64,000 nucleotides of DNA from JAPPLB01 sp965206655 (lineage in GTDB: Bacteria > Acidobacteriota > Terriglobia > Bryobacterales > UBA6623). The position numbers and the translations under genes are program-made. The notes beneath the pieces were generated by a model, which searched no databases, was not told where the DNA came from, and saw only the letters and a list, made by a program, of their open reading frames with translations. The DNA lies in assembly GCA_965206655.1 (NCBI GenBank), contig CBDBKC010000038.1:1116001-1180000 (forward strand). The letters are read 5' to 3'. The stretch's first letter is position 1, and each line of letters starts with the position of its first letter. Below, piece after piece: positions 17,144-25,619 of this stretch.

Positions 17144-17174
17144 TTGACACTGTCTATTTACCACGTGCTAGTCT
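17144..17174 (+). promoter_or_regulatory. Weak candidate sigma-70-type promoter
   Basis: TTGACA at 17144-17149 is followed after 19 bp by TAGTCT at 17169-17174, which is long spacing and a poor -10. It lies 125 bp upstream of the small gene at 17299. The 274-bp gap otherwise shows nothing I recognise. Confidence 0.25.
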
Positions 17175-17298
17175 TAGCAATAATGGATTATGCAGCAACG
17201 GTGAGCAGTTCGCGAATATTTATGCACCGGTATCCTTGAGCGTTCAGATTCTGCCTTTGGTCGGTTAACCGTATCTAACACAGCATGAGGAGAACGAA

Positions 17299-17721
17299 AT
17301 GCCGGACGCCGCGGACCCTGTCAATCTCGGTCAAGTCGTAGAAGAGCTGTACGCTAAGAAAAAGTGGCTCGATCGCGTGATCGCAAGCCTCGAATCCGCT
17401 ATTGAGTCTCCTGATTACCGTCTCATCGCGGCCCTCACTGAAGCATCTGAGCGAGGTGAAAAGGGCGCGTCCACGGTCGATATTCACGGGTTCCACGACG
17501 CCCGCATTGAAAAGCTCGCCGCCGATGTCACCGTCCGTAAAAACGGCCTCGAACCGGGCTACATCTCAACCGCGCAACCTCAGGTCGGGCGCGCCCCGTC
17601 GATGCCGGCCGGCGCGAACGGTCAGCACAAAGACGACGGTGTGCCCGGCTCACGCGAGAAGAACGACTTCAAGCAAGACAGCACCCAGCAGCGTGAAAAT
17701 CACGTCGAAGCCGAACAGTAA
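17299..17721 (+). CDS. Small hypothetical protein
   Basis: This 140-residue protein is of no family I recognise. The N-terminal 45 residues form a likely amphipathic helix pair (VVEELYAKKKWLDRVIASLE, then ALTEASERG). The C-terminal 60 residues are polar, low in hydrophobics and likely disordered. A good ribosome site (GAGGAGAACGAA) precedes the ATG, supporting translation. The last 72 bp overlap the 3' end of ccmB on the other strand, so the tail may be shorter in function or the genes may interfere. It is probably cytosolic. Confidence 0.5.
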   Translation: MPDAADPVNLGQVVEELYAKKKWLDRVIASLESAIESPDYRLIAALTEASERGEKGASTVDIHGFHDARIEKLAADVTVRKNGLEPGYISTAQPQVGRAPSMPAGANGQHKDDGVPGSREKNDFKQDSTQQRENHVEAEQ

Positions 17722-18333
17722 CCGCAGCCAGGCGATGGAATCGCCCAGGGGCTCGCCCAGCAAGATCAGCGACGTCAGTTGCACGCAAGCGATCAGTGCC
17801 GGCAGAGTCATCGGGAAAACCAGCAGCGGCAGCATCAATTCCCGCAATCGATTGTTGGCCGTGACGGCGCTAAACAGCGTCCCGATAACCGTAAACCCCC
17901 AACTGCCGAGCACCAACACCAAAAAGAGCGTCCCGAAATTGTCGGTCCAATTGACAGAGTAGAAGACGCCGAAAAGCGGAAGTGAAACCAGTTCCAGCAC
18001 CAACAGCAACACGCAACTCGACACCGCTTTCCCTAAAAACAGCGCCCCACCGCTGACCGGCGAAGCCACCAAAGCTTCCAAGCAGTCGTTCGCGGCCTCG
18101 CGGCTGAAGCTTCGATTCAGCAGAAGAATGCCGGCGAACAGGTAGATGATCCACAGCAATCCGCCTGACTGCTCCCGGACGTCGATGTTCGCGACCGGAT
18201 CGAACGCGAAACTGAAAAGCAGGATCACCACCAACGTGAACGACAGCGCCGCGCTGATCGATTCTTTGTTGCGCAGCTCCGTTCGCAGATCCTTGGCGGC
18301 GATCGTCCACGCCTGACGCAACAATCGCATCAC
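17650..18333 (-). CDS. ccmB: Haem exporter subunit CcmB
   Basis: This 227-residue membrane subunit of the CcmABCD complex releases haem-loaded CcmE during cytochrome c maturation. About six membrane segments are visible, with the family's opening helix (AAKDLRTELRNKE) and the FSREAANDCLEALVASPVSGGALFLGK loop region. It overlaps ccmA by 4 bp. No ccmC or ccmD follows, although they usually do. The gene end overlaps the convergent small gene at 17299-17721. Confidence 0.92.
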   Translation of the reverse strand: MMRLLRQAWTIAAKDLRTELRNKESISAALSFTLVVILLFSFAFDPVANIDVREQSGGLLWIIYLFAGILLLNRSFSREAANDCLEALVASPVSGGALFLGKAVSSCVLLLVLELVSLPLFGVFYSVNWTDNFGTLFLVLVLGSWGFTVIGTLFSAVTANNRLRELMLPLLVFPMTLPALIACVQLTSLILLGEPLGDSIAWLRLLFGFDVIFTLLGAVLLEVVLLA

Positions 18334-19028
18334 GAGATTCTCTGGTACAACTCGTGAGGGGATTGGCGAAATTCGTCCCGGTTCGGCCCGTTGAAGACAA
18401 GCCGTCCGCGGTCGATCACCGCTACATGAGTGGCAATCTGAAGGGTTTCTTTCAGTTGGTGGGACGAAACCAAAACCGTGTGATTCTCTGACTGCGCTCG
18501 CAGCAGGAGGGATGATAGCAGATCCATGGCGCGGTCATCCAGAGAAGTCCATGGTTCATCGAGCAGCAGGATCGCCGGCGAGTGCAAAAGCGCCCGCGCG
18601 ATCGTCAGCCGCTGTCTCATCCCACGCGACAACTGATTCACCCGCGCGTCGCGGAAGGTCCACAACCCCACCTCACGGATCCAGTGATCGATCTTCTCGG
18701 GCGCCGAGGCAACATCGTACAAGCGCGCGAAGAAGGCAAGATTCTCCCGGCAGGTCAGGTCATCGTAGAGCCACAGTCCGTGCCCCACCATGCCGATCGA
18801 AGCGGCATGCTTCTGCGGATCGGCGGACTCGTCGTCGATCAGGATCTCACCACGGCTCGGCCGCAACAGCCCGGCGATCATGCGCAGCACCGTTGTCTTC
18901 CCTGCCCCGTTTCGTCCCAGCAAGGCAATGATCGCGTTAGCCGGGATGTCCAGATTCACGGCACGTACCGCCGGAAATTCCCCAAAGAACTTCCAGATGT
19001 CGCGCAGTGCGATCGCCGACGGGTTCAT
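18330..19028 (-). CDS. ccmA: Cytochrome c maturation ATP-binding protein CcmA
   Basis: This 232-residue ABC ATPase pairs with CcmB. Its ATP hydrolysis frees haem-bound CcmE from CcmC. Walker A LLGRNGAGKTT (about residue 36), signature LSRGMRQRLTIARAL, Walker B AILLLDEPWTSLDD and the switch His in LVSSHQ are all present. It overlaps its neighbours on both sides by 4 bp (stop and start codons shared), so translation is coupled through the ccm operon. Confidence 0.92.
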   Translation of the reverse strand: MNPSAIALRDIWKFFGEFPAVRAVNLDIPANAIIALLGRNGAGKTTVLRMIAGLLRPSRGEILIDDESADPQKHAASIGMVGHGLWLYDDLTCRENLAFFARLYDVASAPEKIDHWIREVGLWTFRDARVNQLSRGMRQRLTIARALLHSPAILLLDEPWTSLDDRAMDLLSSLLLRAQSENHTVLVSSHQLKETLQIATHVAVIDRGRLVFNGPNRDEFRQSPHELYQRIS

Positions 19029-20119
19029 GACTTGCGGCGGCCGCGAGCCGGCTTGCGCGAAGCTGTCGCCACCGGAGCGGCGACGTCAGCCGCCGAGCGA
19101 GAGGTATAGAGATATACGAAACCCGCCACGAGAATGCCTCCCGTGAGCGCAAGCAGCCAGTACAGTTCCTCGGTGATCGGCGCGGGCGCCACCCGTACGC
19201 CGCCCCCACCGCCACCATCCCCGGAAGGCTCTTCGGCCGGCGGACGTAGCCGCCCCACGCCTCGAATCGCGGCAATCTCGTATTCCCGAGTGGAGGGTCC
19301 GTCGAACAGCTCAGCCTGTGTATTGGGCTCTGATCCCAGCGAGGTGATGTCCCCTCCTTCGAGCGAAACTCCCTTGGGCGCGGCGATTCGGGTCGGCAGG
19401 TCGTCGTAGAGAACCTTGCCGGCGAAGCCGTCTCCGTCTGAATGGGGAATGGTGTAACTGATGTCGACCCGATTCTCTCCAGGCTTTACCGCGAAGTCGA
19501 TCTTATAAACGTCTTGGTCGTTTGTGGGGTCGGCGACGCTCTTCAAGGGCATCCCTTGCGGACCCGTCGTTTGCACGCTGACAGTCCCTCCCGCCGCGGG
19601 TGGAACGTAGAACTGAACGGTCCCCTTCTCCGCGTTGCGGAAAGTCCGAGGAGGTGTCTCCGTGTTCATCAGCATGAACGTTTCGTTGACCACGAGATCC
19701 GAATCCGCGGGCTCGAATATCACGATATGCATGGTCGGCCGCAGGGCCCCCTCGTCCACACTGTAGACATCGACTTGTAGATTCCCCACCGAATCGGCTT
19801 GGATGATCTTGCTATACGGAACACCTTCGTACTCCGCCCGCACCATCCCCAGCATCGGCTGACGGCCGCTGGCGGAAAGCGTCTTCTCGAACGCGAACGT
19901 ACCGTCGGCCCCGCTGACAACTTCTTCGACGGGTGACATCCCCCCGGCGAAGGTGATGAGCGTCAACATCACCCCCGGAGCAGGCTTGCCTGTCGTACCG
20001 TTAACGACGGCGCCCTTGACGTTGATCTGACCCCAGGCCGGCCCTACGGAAAACACAAATGCCGTTACGAGCACGGCCCACCCAGCGGTGAAACCCCTTG
20101 CTGAAAGCAAGACCTTCAT
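19025..20119 (-). CDS. Ccm-operon membrane-anchored protein of unknown function
   Basis: This 364-residue protein has a signal peptide (MKVLLSARG...GPAWGQ), a carboxypeptidase-regulatory-like beta domain (INVKGAVVNGTTGKPAPGVML), a long exported middle, a Gly-rich linker, one C-terminal membrane helix (about residues 318-338) and a basic cytosolic tail (KPARGRRKS). It sits between the CcmI-like gene and ccmA with 4-bp overlaps, so it probably works in haem delivery or apocytochrome handling, but no known Ccm protein has this layout. The start is uncertain: a TTG at 20140 overlaps the previous stop (TTGA) and adds seven residues, while the ATG at 20119 gives a cleaner signal peptide. Confidence 0.65.
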   Translation of the reverse strand: MKVLLSARGFTAGWAVLVTAFVFSVGPAWGQINVKGAVVNGTTGKPAPGVMLTLITFAGGMSPVEEVVSGADGTFAFEKTLSASGRQPMLGMVRAEYEGVPYSKIIQADSVGNLQVDVYSVDEGALRPTMHIVIFEPADSDLVVNETFMLMNTETPPRTFRNAEKGTVQFYVPPAAGGTVSVQTTGPQGMPLKSVADPTNDQDVYKIDFAVKPGENRVDISYTIPHSDGDGFAGKVLYDDLPTRIAAPKGVSLEGGDITSLGSEPNTQAELFDGPSTREYEIAAIRGVGRLRPPAEEPSGDGGGGGGVRVAPAPITEELYWLLALTGGILVAGFVYLYTSRSAADVAAPVATASRKPARGRRKS

Positions 20120-20136
20120 GATGGTGAAACCAAGAC

Positions 20137-20451
20137 TCAAGCCGACGTCGACGCTTCCGCCGCGGACGCCCCGGGCGCGCCGGCCCCGGATTCCACCTTC
20201 TCGATCCGAGCCAGGACCCCGGCCAGTTCACGTTGGAGGTCGGTCTTGATCTCCTGATAGTCTTCGTCGGAGAGTTTACCCATGCGGTACTCACCCTGCA
20301 GGTCCCGCAGATTCTCGTAGATCGCGGCCTTGCGTTCTTCGAGGTGTTGCGTAGGCGAGATGGGCTCGGGCTCCGGGATGTCAGACGAACGAATAAAGAG
20401 AGGCAAAACGAACGCAAACAGCACGAGAACAACGCCGATCGCAATCACCAT
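20137..20451 (-). CDS. CcmI-like small membrane protein
   Basis: This 104-residue protein has one N-terminal membrane helix (residues 2-21), then a Pro-rich stretch and a coiled helical segment (EERKAAIYENLRDLQGEYRMGKLSDEDYQEIKTDL, in pieces). The pattern ENLRDLQ-EYRMGKLSDEDY resembles the N-terminal part of CcmI/CycH, which holds apocytochrome for CcmF/H. The TPR-containing C-terminal part of full CcmI is missing. It lies 3 bp after ccmH in the same operon, which supports the assignment. Confidence 0.65.
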   Translation of the reverse strand: MVIAIGVVLVLFAFVLPLFIRSSDIPEPEPISPTQHLEERKAAIYENLRDLQGEYRMGKLSDEDYQEIKTDLQRELAGVLARIEKVESGAGAPGASAAEASTSA

Positions 20452-20454
20452 CGG

Positions 20455-20943
20455 CTATTCCATCTCCTCCACATCCTTCTCGATCTGATCACGGAAACGC
20501 TCAACATCCGCCGCCCTCACCGGCGGCTGAGCCGGCTGCGTATCATGATTGGCCTTCCACCGCCAAGCCACAATAGGTGCCACGATCAGTCCCAGCAACA
20601 CGGCAACAAAGGGCATGGCCCACCCGAAAAGACCGAAACCCTTCGTTTCGGGAGAGGTGCGCAAAGCGCTGCCAAACTTCGCGACAATCTGTTCGACGAC
20701 CGCCGGAACCGGGATGCCCGCTTCGACAAGGTTCTTGATCTCCGGCTTTACCTCCTCGCGGTAGTGGCAGTAAAGCATGTTGCAGTCGGCAATCGTATAC
20801 GCACAACTGCACTGGCACTTGAGTTGTTTACCGGCCTCACGGATCTTGAGGTAGGTCTCGCTGCCCGCTTCTTCGACCGTCTGCGCCGGAGCAAGGGAGA
20901 CGGCGAGCAGCAGCGCGAAAAAGCTATTTCGCAAAGACTTCAT
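20455..20943 (-). CDS. ccmH: CcmH-type thiol protein, divergent cysteine motif
   Basis: This 162-residue protein has a signal peptide (1-20), an exported three-helix domain and a membrane helix (about 107-127). CcmH usually reduces the apocytochrome haem-binding thiols through an LRCxxC motif. Here the region reads LKCQCSC (Cys 43, 45, 47) followed by ADCNMLYCH (Cys 54 and 59). The standard CxxC is therefore replaced by a CxCxC cluster with two further cysteines. It overlaps ccmF by 20 bp. The domain and context support CcmH; the chemistry may differ (inference). Confidence 0.82.
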   Translation of the reverse strand: MKSLRNSFFALLLAVSLAPAQTVEEAGSETYLKIREAGKQLKCQCSCAYTIADCNMLYCHYREEVKPEIKNLVEAGIPVPAVVEQIVAKFGSALRTSPETKGFGLFGWAMPFVAVLLGLIVAPIVAWRWKANHDTQPAQPPVRAADVERFRDQIEKDVEEME

Positions 20944-22939
20944 GTTTCTTCTTCACGGTTGCCACGACCCGCGTCCGGGGCGCGATTCGCTTGATCTTGC
21001 TGGGAACCAGTGCGATGAGCGTACCGAAGACAAGTGTCCACGCGCCGATCCAAATCCAGTTTACAAGCGGCTTGATGTAGGCCTGGATGACGGGCTTTTG
21101 GCCATCGGTGGCAAGCCCCGCGAATACTACGTAGATATCCTCCGACAGCCGCGCCCGGATAGCCGGGATACCAGTCCCCTGCCCGCTGGCGTGGTAGAGC
21201 CGCCGCTCCGGATGCAGCGTCTCCAGCAATTCCCCATCGCGGTAGACATCGATCACCGCCGCTCCGCTGTTGTAGTTGGCGTTGCTGTCCTCAGTCAATT
21301 CTTTCAACTCGAACTCGTAGCGGCCCAGCGGCAACTTTTCGCCTTCCGCCATCTCGGCCTGCGTTTCCTGGTTGAACGCCGAACCCGCGAAGCCGATGAA
21401 CATCAACACGATCGCCATATGAACGATGTAGCCGCCGTAACGCCGCGTGTTGCGGTGGGTCAGCTCAACCATCGCCGGCGCCAACCACATCTCCTGCTTG
21501 CGCTGGATGACGCGGGCGCCCCGGTAAAACTCCACAACAATCGTGATAGCAACAAACGCGCACAGGATGAAGCAGACGAGTGCGTAGAAGTGCGTAACAC
21601 CGAACGCAGCCAACACGCCGCCTATGACCAGCGAAGCAATCGCGGGCCACTGAAAATTTCGTTTCAAGCTTTCGACCGAAGTTCTACGCCAAGCAAAGAG
21701 CGGCCCGACACCTGTCAAAAACAGCAGCAGCAGAGCGATCGGTATGTTCACACGGTTGAAAAATGGTTCGCCGACGCTGATCTTTTCGTTGGTGATTGCT
21801 TCCGTGATCACGGGGAACATCGTGCCCCATAAAACCGCGAAGCAACTCGCCAGCAGGATGACGTTATTGAACAGGAAGCTCGACTCGCGCGAGATCACCG
21901 AGTCCAGTTCGTTCTCGCTCTTCAGGAAGTCAAGCCGGCTCAGAATCAGAAAGACCGTCAGCGCGGTCGCTCCCGAGATGTACCAAGTGAAGTAAGGGCC
22001 AATGGGAGACTGCGCGAAGGCGTGGACGGAACTGACCATGCCGGTGCGGGTCAGCATCGTACCGAAGATGCCCAGTAGGAACGTCGCCGATACGAGCACC
22101 ATGTTCCATACCTTCATCATGCCTTTCTTTTCCTGCATCATCACCGAGTGCAGGAAGGCAGTACCCGTAATCCACGGCAGAAGCGACGCATTCTCGACCG
22201 GGTCCCAAGCCCAGTAGCCGCCCCAGCCGAGCACATCGTACGACCAGCGCGCTCCGAGCATCACGCCGATGCTCTGGAACAGCCACGTAATCATCGTCCA
22301 GATGCGCGTCGTGTGGATCCAGCGATCACCCGGTTGCCTCGTGATGAGAGAGGCCATCGCGAAGGCAAACGGAACCGCGAAACCAACGTACCCGAGATAC
22401 AACATCGGCGGATGAATCGCCATCATCGGGTGCTGTAACAGCGGGTTCAGGCCGTTGCCGTCGGCCATCGCCGTGATTTGCGGCCCCGACATCAGCACCT
22501 GGAAGGGGCTCACGACGAACGCGATAAGCATCAGGAAGAACGCCTGAACGCTCATCATGATCGCGACGACATACGAGATCATGTCGCGATGAATCCGCCG
22601 GGCCGTGTAAACCGCCACGAACGAATATGTTGCAAGAATCCAGCTCCAGAAAAGCAGCGAGCCTTCCTGTCCGCCCCACAGCGCCGCGAATTTGTAGAAG
22701 CCCGGCAGATCGGCATTGCTGCGTGAGGCGACGTAACTCAATCGAAAGTCGTCGGTGAAAATGGCGTACAGCAGCAGGACGACGGCCGAAGTCACCATCA
22801 CCCACATCGCCGCCACGGCGCGCTGGGCGCTGAGTTCCAGGAAAGCGTTGTTGCGTAACTTACCGACGAGCGCGGCCACAATGGCGTAGATGGCCAGACA
22901 GAACCCGAGGAGGATCGTCAGGTATCCGAGATTTTCCAT
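20924..22939 (-). CDS. ccmF: Haem lyase CcmF
   Basis: This 671-residue polytopic inner-membrane protein attaches haem to apocytochrome c together with CcmH and CcmI. The WWD haem-handling motif is at about residues 239-256 (WGGYWAWDPVENASLLPW), with conserved His-containing loops around it (QHPMMAIHPPMLYLGY upstream and FLHSVMMQ downstream). About 14 membrane segments are visible, and the C-terminal exported domain (about 500-640) is present. Length is normal for CcmF. It lies 54 bp after ccmE. Confidence 0.95.
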   Translation of the reverse strand: MENLGYLTILLGFCLAIYAIVAALVGKLRNNAFLELSAQRAVAAMWVMVTSAVVLLLYAIFTDDFRLSYVASRSNADLPGFYKFAALWGGQEGSLLFWSWILATYSFVAVYTARRIHRDMISYVVAIMMSVQAFFLMLIAFVVSPFQVLMSGPQITAMADGNGLNPLLQHPMMAIHPPMLYLGYVGFAVPFAFAMASLITRQPGDRWIHTTRIWTMITWLFQSIGVMLGARWSYDVLGWGGYWAWDPVENASLLPWITGTAFLHSVMMQEKKGMMKVWNMVLVSATFLLGIFGTMLTRTGMVSSVHAFAQSPIGPYFTWYISGATALTVFLILSRLDFLKSENELDSVISRESSFLFNNVILLASCFAVLWGTMFPVITEAITNEKISVGEPFFNRVNIPIALLLLFLTGVGPLFAWRRTSVESLKRNFQWPAIASLVIGGVLAAFGVTHFYALVCFILCAFVAITIVVEFYRGARVIQRKQEMWLAPAMVELTHRNTRRYGGYIVHMAIVLMFIGFAGSAFNQETQAEMAEGEKLPLGRYEFELKELTEDSNANYNSGAAVIDVYRDGELLETLHPERRLYHASGQGTGIPAIRARLSEDIYVVFAGLATDGQKPVIQAYIKPLVNWIWIGAWTLVFGTLIALVPSKIKRIAPRTRVVATVKKKHEVFAK

Positions 22940-22993
22940 GTCGTATTCAGATTGAGAGGCTCAACGCCCCTCTACCGACCCAGCCGGCGTCCC

Positions 22994-23440
22994 TTACAAA
23001 GACGCCTTGCTCTCCGCCGGTTTCGTGTCGTAGACGGGCTGTGCGCCCTCACCCGGTTCCACTTCGTACTTTGATGCGCATTTAGCCTGAATCTGCCGCG
23101 CCTCAAACACCTGATCGTCCCGGAGCCGTCCCGTACAGAGCGCCTGAGCCCCGTCGCGGAAGGTGTCCGGCAACGGGTCACGCCCCACATACACAACGTT
23201 CAATTCGGTGTCTTCCTGCGTAATCGTGAACTCGACCTGGTCGGCCTTGCGGACGATCGAATCCTCTTTCACGTCACCGCCAACTCGCAAACGCCGTTCC
23301 GCGCTGGGATTCTCCATCGCGTGCAACTCTTCGACAGTCACGTAGTACGTGGCATTGGCATCAATACCATCCACCGCCAACCAAGCTAATACGCCTACGA
23401 TGACGCCGGTGACCAACCCAAACTTAATTCGAGGATTCAT
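22994..23440 (-). CDS. ccmE: Haem chaperone CcmE, CxxxY variant
   Basis: This 148-residue periplasmic haem chaperone is anchored by one N-terminal helix (residues 6-23) and followed by the OB-fold (RLRVGGDVKEDSIV...VVYVGRDPLPDTFRDG). In standard CcmE a His in HxxxY binds haem covalently. Here the site is CASKY (Cys121-Tyr125), the CxxxY form known from archaea and some sulfate reducers. I took the ATG at 23440 (MNPRIKFG), which matches the family N-terminus, rather than the longer frame. It is the first gene of the ccm operon and diverges from the M19 gene. Confidence 0.9.
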   Translation of the reverse strand: MNPRIKFGLVTGVIVGVLAWLAVDGIDANATYYVTVEELHAMENPSAERRLRVGGDVKEDSIVRKADQVEFTITQEDTELNVVYVGRDPLPDTFRDGAQALCTGRLRDDQVFEARQIQAKCASKYEVEPGEGAQPVYDTKPAESKASL

Positions 23441-23531
23441 GAGTGTTTTCCTCCACGGGGGGCAACGCCGTTCGTTAAGCCTCAGTATAGTACGTTCATC
23501 ATTCATCGATTCCTCAAGGAGATCTCTCGCC

Positions 23532-24809
23532 ATGCCCTTCGACACCATCAGCCGCCGCGGCTTCCTCGGATCGAGCACCGCCCTCGCCGCTCTTCCGCAA
23601 GTGGCCGGCGGCAACGAAAAGATCGAGCATGCCAAGCAAGTCGCCCTCGACATTCTGAAGCCTAGCCCCAGCGACCTCGCCCACGGCCTTGAGCTGCACG
23701 CCGAGTCCATCGTCTTCGATGGCTACGGATTCGCGCCCCGAGCGGCGGTCGAGGGCGATGTCTTGCGCCAGGCCGTCGACGCGGCCGCTTCCGACCTCGA
23801 GCTGAAAGACCTGCGCGAGGACATGGCGCTGGCGGGAGCCGCGAACCGCCCGGCCGAGCGGGCCGAGCTTCTTCAGGCCTGGAAGGCGTCCGGCGTCACT
23901 TGCATCTTTCAAAACTGCGGCGAAGAAGGCAATGACCCAATGGTTCTGGTGAAGCGGCTGGCGCGATTTACGTATCTGACCGACACGCTACGCGATGACC
24001 TCCGCCGGGCCGTCGTACCCACCGATGTCCAACGCGCCAAAGACGACGGCGCGGGTTGCCTCTACTTCACGGGCAATGGCGTGCCCCTCACGCAGGCTTG
24101 GGTATCGCCCGCGGACGAGCTACGCTACGTGCGCATCTTCCATCAGTTGGGGATACGGATGATGCACGTTACATACAACCGCCGCAACGTCTTGGGTGAT
24201 GGATGCGCCGAAACCTCCAACGGCGGTTTGAGCGACTTCGGCCGAGCCGCCGTCGATGAACTAAACCGAGTCGGCGTGATTGTCGACGTGGCGCACTCGG
24301 GTTGGCAAACGAGTCTCGAAGCCGCACAGCGCTCATCAAAACCCATGGTGGCCAGCCACTCGACCTGCGGAGCGCTCCACCAACACATCCGGTCCAAGCC
24401 CGACAAGGTGATTCGCGCCATCGTCGATACGGGCGGCTACATCGGTATTTGCTGCATATCCCGCTTCTTGCGGCGCAGCGGTGACATCGCGGCCTTCCTC
24501 GACCACATTGACCATGTTGTCAAGAAATTCGGACCCGATCATGTCGCGATTGGAACCGACGTCGCTTATCAATCGCGATTGGCAGCCCAGGAGACACTCC
24601 CGCCTCGTCGGAAACAACGCACCCGTTGGGCCGCCCTTTGGCCTCCCGATGATTTCACGACGACGGAGCAAATGACGCAGTCGCTTGCATGGACCAACTG
24701 GCCCCTCTTCACCGTAGGCCTCGTCCAGCGCGGACATTCCGACGAGGTGATCCGCAAGATCATCGGTGGCAACGTCCTCCGAGTCCTTGAAGCGAACCTC
24801 GTGTCCTAG
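23532..24809 (+). CDS. M19-family (membrane dipeptidase-like) protein with altered metal site
   Basis: This 425-residue protein begins with a twin-arginine signal (SRRGFLGSS), so it is likely exported folded. It matches renal dipeptidase-like barrels: RMMHVTYNRRN, IVDVAHSGWQTS (His ligand), VASHSTCGALHQHIR (second His) and VAIGTDVAYQS (Asp ligand). The first metal motif, normally HxD near the start, reads VFDGYGF, and the bridging Glu region reads YFTGNGVPL, so two usual ligand sets appear replaced. It may use one metal or hydrolyse a different bond. The start at 23532 follows a strong AAGGAGAT site. Confidence 0.82.
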   Translation: MPFDTISRRGFLGSSTALAALPQVAGGNEKIEHAKQVALDILKPSPSDLAHGLELHAESIVFDGYGFAPRAAVEGDVLRQAVDAAASDLELKDLREDMALAGAANRPAERAELLQAWKASGVTCIFQNCGEEGNDPMVLVKRLARFTYLTDTLRDDLRRAVVPTDVQRAKDDGAGCLYFTGNGVPLTQAWVSPADELRYVRIFHQLGIRMMHVTYNRRNVLGDGCAETSNGGLSDFGRAAVDELNRVGVIVDVAHSGWQTSLEAAQRSSKPMVASHSTCGALHQHIRSKPDKVIRAIVDTGGYIGICCISRFLRRSGDIAAFLDHIDHVVKKFGPDHVAIGTDVAYQSRLAAQETLPPRRKQRTRWAALWPPDDFTTTEQMTQSLAWTNWPLFTVGLVQRGHSDEVIRKIIGGNVLRVLEANLVS

Positions 24810-24923
24810 CCCAACCCTTCGCATTGGGATGGCCGGCGCTGTTAAGCAAGTCCTCGAAGGTAAACGTAGGGGCACGGCATGCCGCGGCCCTGATCCCATC
24901 TTCCAAAGTGAAGAGTACTGGCG

Positions 24924-25508
24924 CTAGCCGGCCACTCGTTCAAGCAGAGTGTCCATCGTGACGTCCGCACTCGCACGAATCGAAAATCCATAGCGCCGTT
25001 GCGGATCGCTATCTCGTTCAGCCGTGAAAGCGCCGCTACCGAACAGCCGGTCCAGGGCCGACTTAACGGCCAGCCGCAGACGCGCATCCGTGTCGTCGTC
25101 ATTCGGAAATTCAAGACGGTCGTTGATGAAGATCTCCCATGACCCAGGTTGCAGCTTCAAGTCCGCCGGATAGGCTGCTTCACCGATAAGAACCTTCGTA
25201 AGATCCAAACAACGGCGGAACGCCTCGACGATCCTCTCCTCATCCGACCCCTCGAAATCCTTCTTCCCGGCGTACAGCAGGCCGAGCCCGGGGTCGTTGC
25301 GGTCCAGCGAATAATTGCCCTGGTGCCCGGCGAGAACGATCACCGGTCCCTTCGCCATGTGAGCGTAGTCGGCGAGGTCGACCCACCGAGCCGGGTGGCT
25401 CTTGTCATTTCGCCACTGCCCGAAAATCGCGAGGAACGGATCGAGGCTCAGGCTCAGGGGCGCCTCGGCGAGCATCTTGACGTGGATGCGTTGGAGATCA
25501 GCGGTCAT
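24924..25508 (-). CDS. Conserved hypothetical protein
   Basis: This 194-residue soluble protein has no motif I can assign to a function. It has the look of a widespread uncharacterised family: an N-terminal RIHVKMLAE strand, VDLADYAHMAKGPVIVLAGHQGNYSLD in the middle, GLLYAGKKDF, then EIFINDRLEFPNDD and a closing FSIRASA strand. The mix of short strands and conserved Asn, Asp and Gly suggests an alpha/beta fold. It lies 111 bp downstream of the sulfite reductase gene on the same strand and could be co-transcribed with it. Confidence 0.7.
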   Translation of the reverse strand: MTADLQRIHVKMLAEAPLSLSLDPFLAIFGQWRNDKSHPARWVDLADYAHMAKGPVIVLAGHQGNYSLDRNDPGLGLLYAGKKDFEGSDEERIVEAFRRCLDLTKVLIGEAAYPADLKLQPGSWEIFINDRLEFPNDDDTDARLRLAVKSALDRLFGSGAFTAERDSDPQRRYGFSIRASADVTMDTLLERVAG

Positions 25509-25619
25509 CTTCGAAAAGCTTACCGAATCGGGAAGCCCAGTGGAAAAGTTGAACCGGCGGCCGCTCTGTTTGTCGCTGATCGAAACAGCCGCCCGCTCAA
25601 TCCTTAGATAGGTGGAGAG

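Noticed and set aside
20942..21832. A 296-codon open frame opposite ccmF
   Set aside because: It is Arg/His/Gln-rich with no domain, and is the complement of membrane-helix codons.
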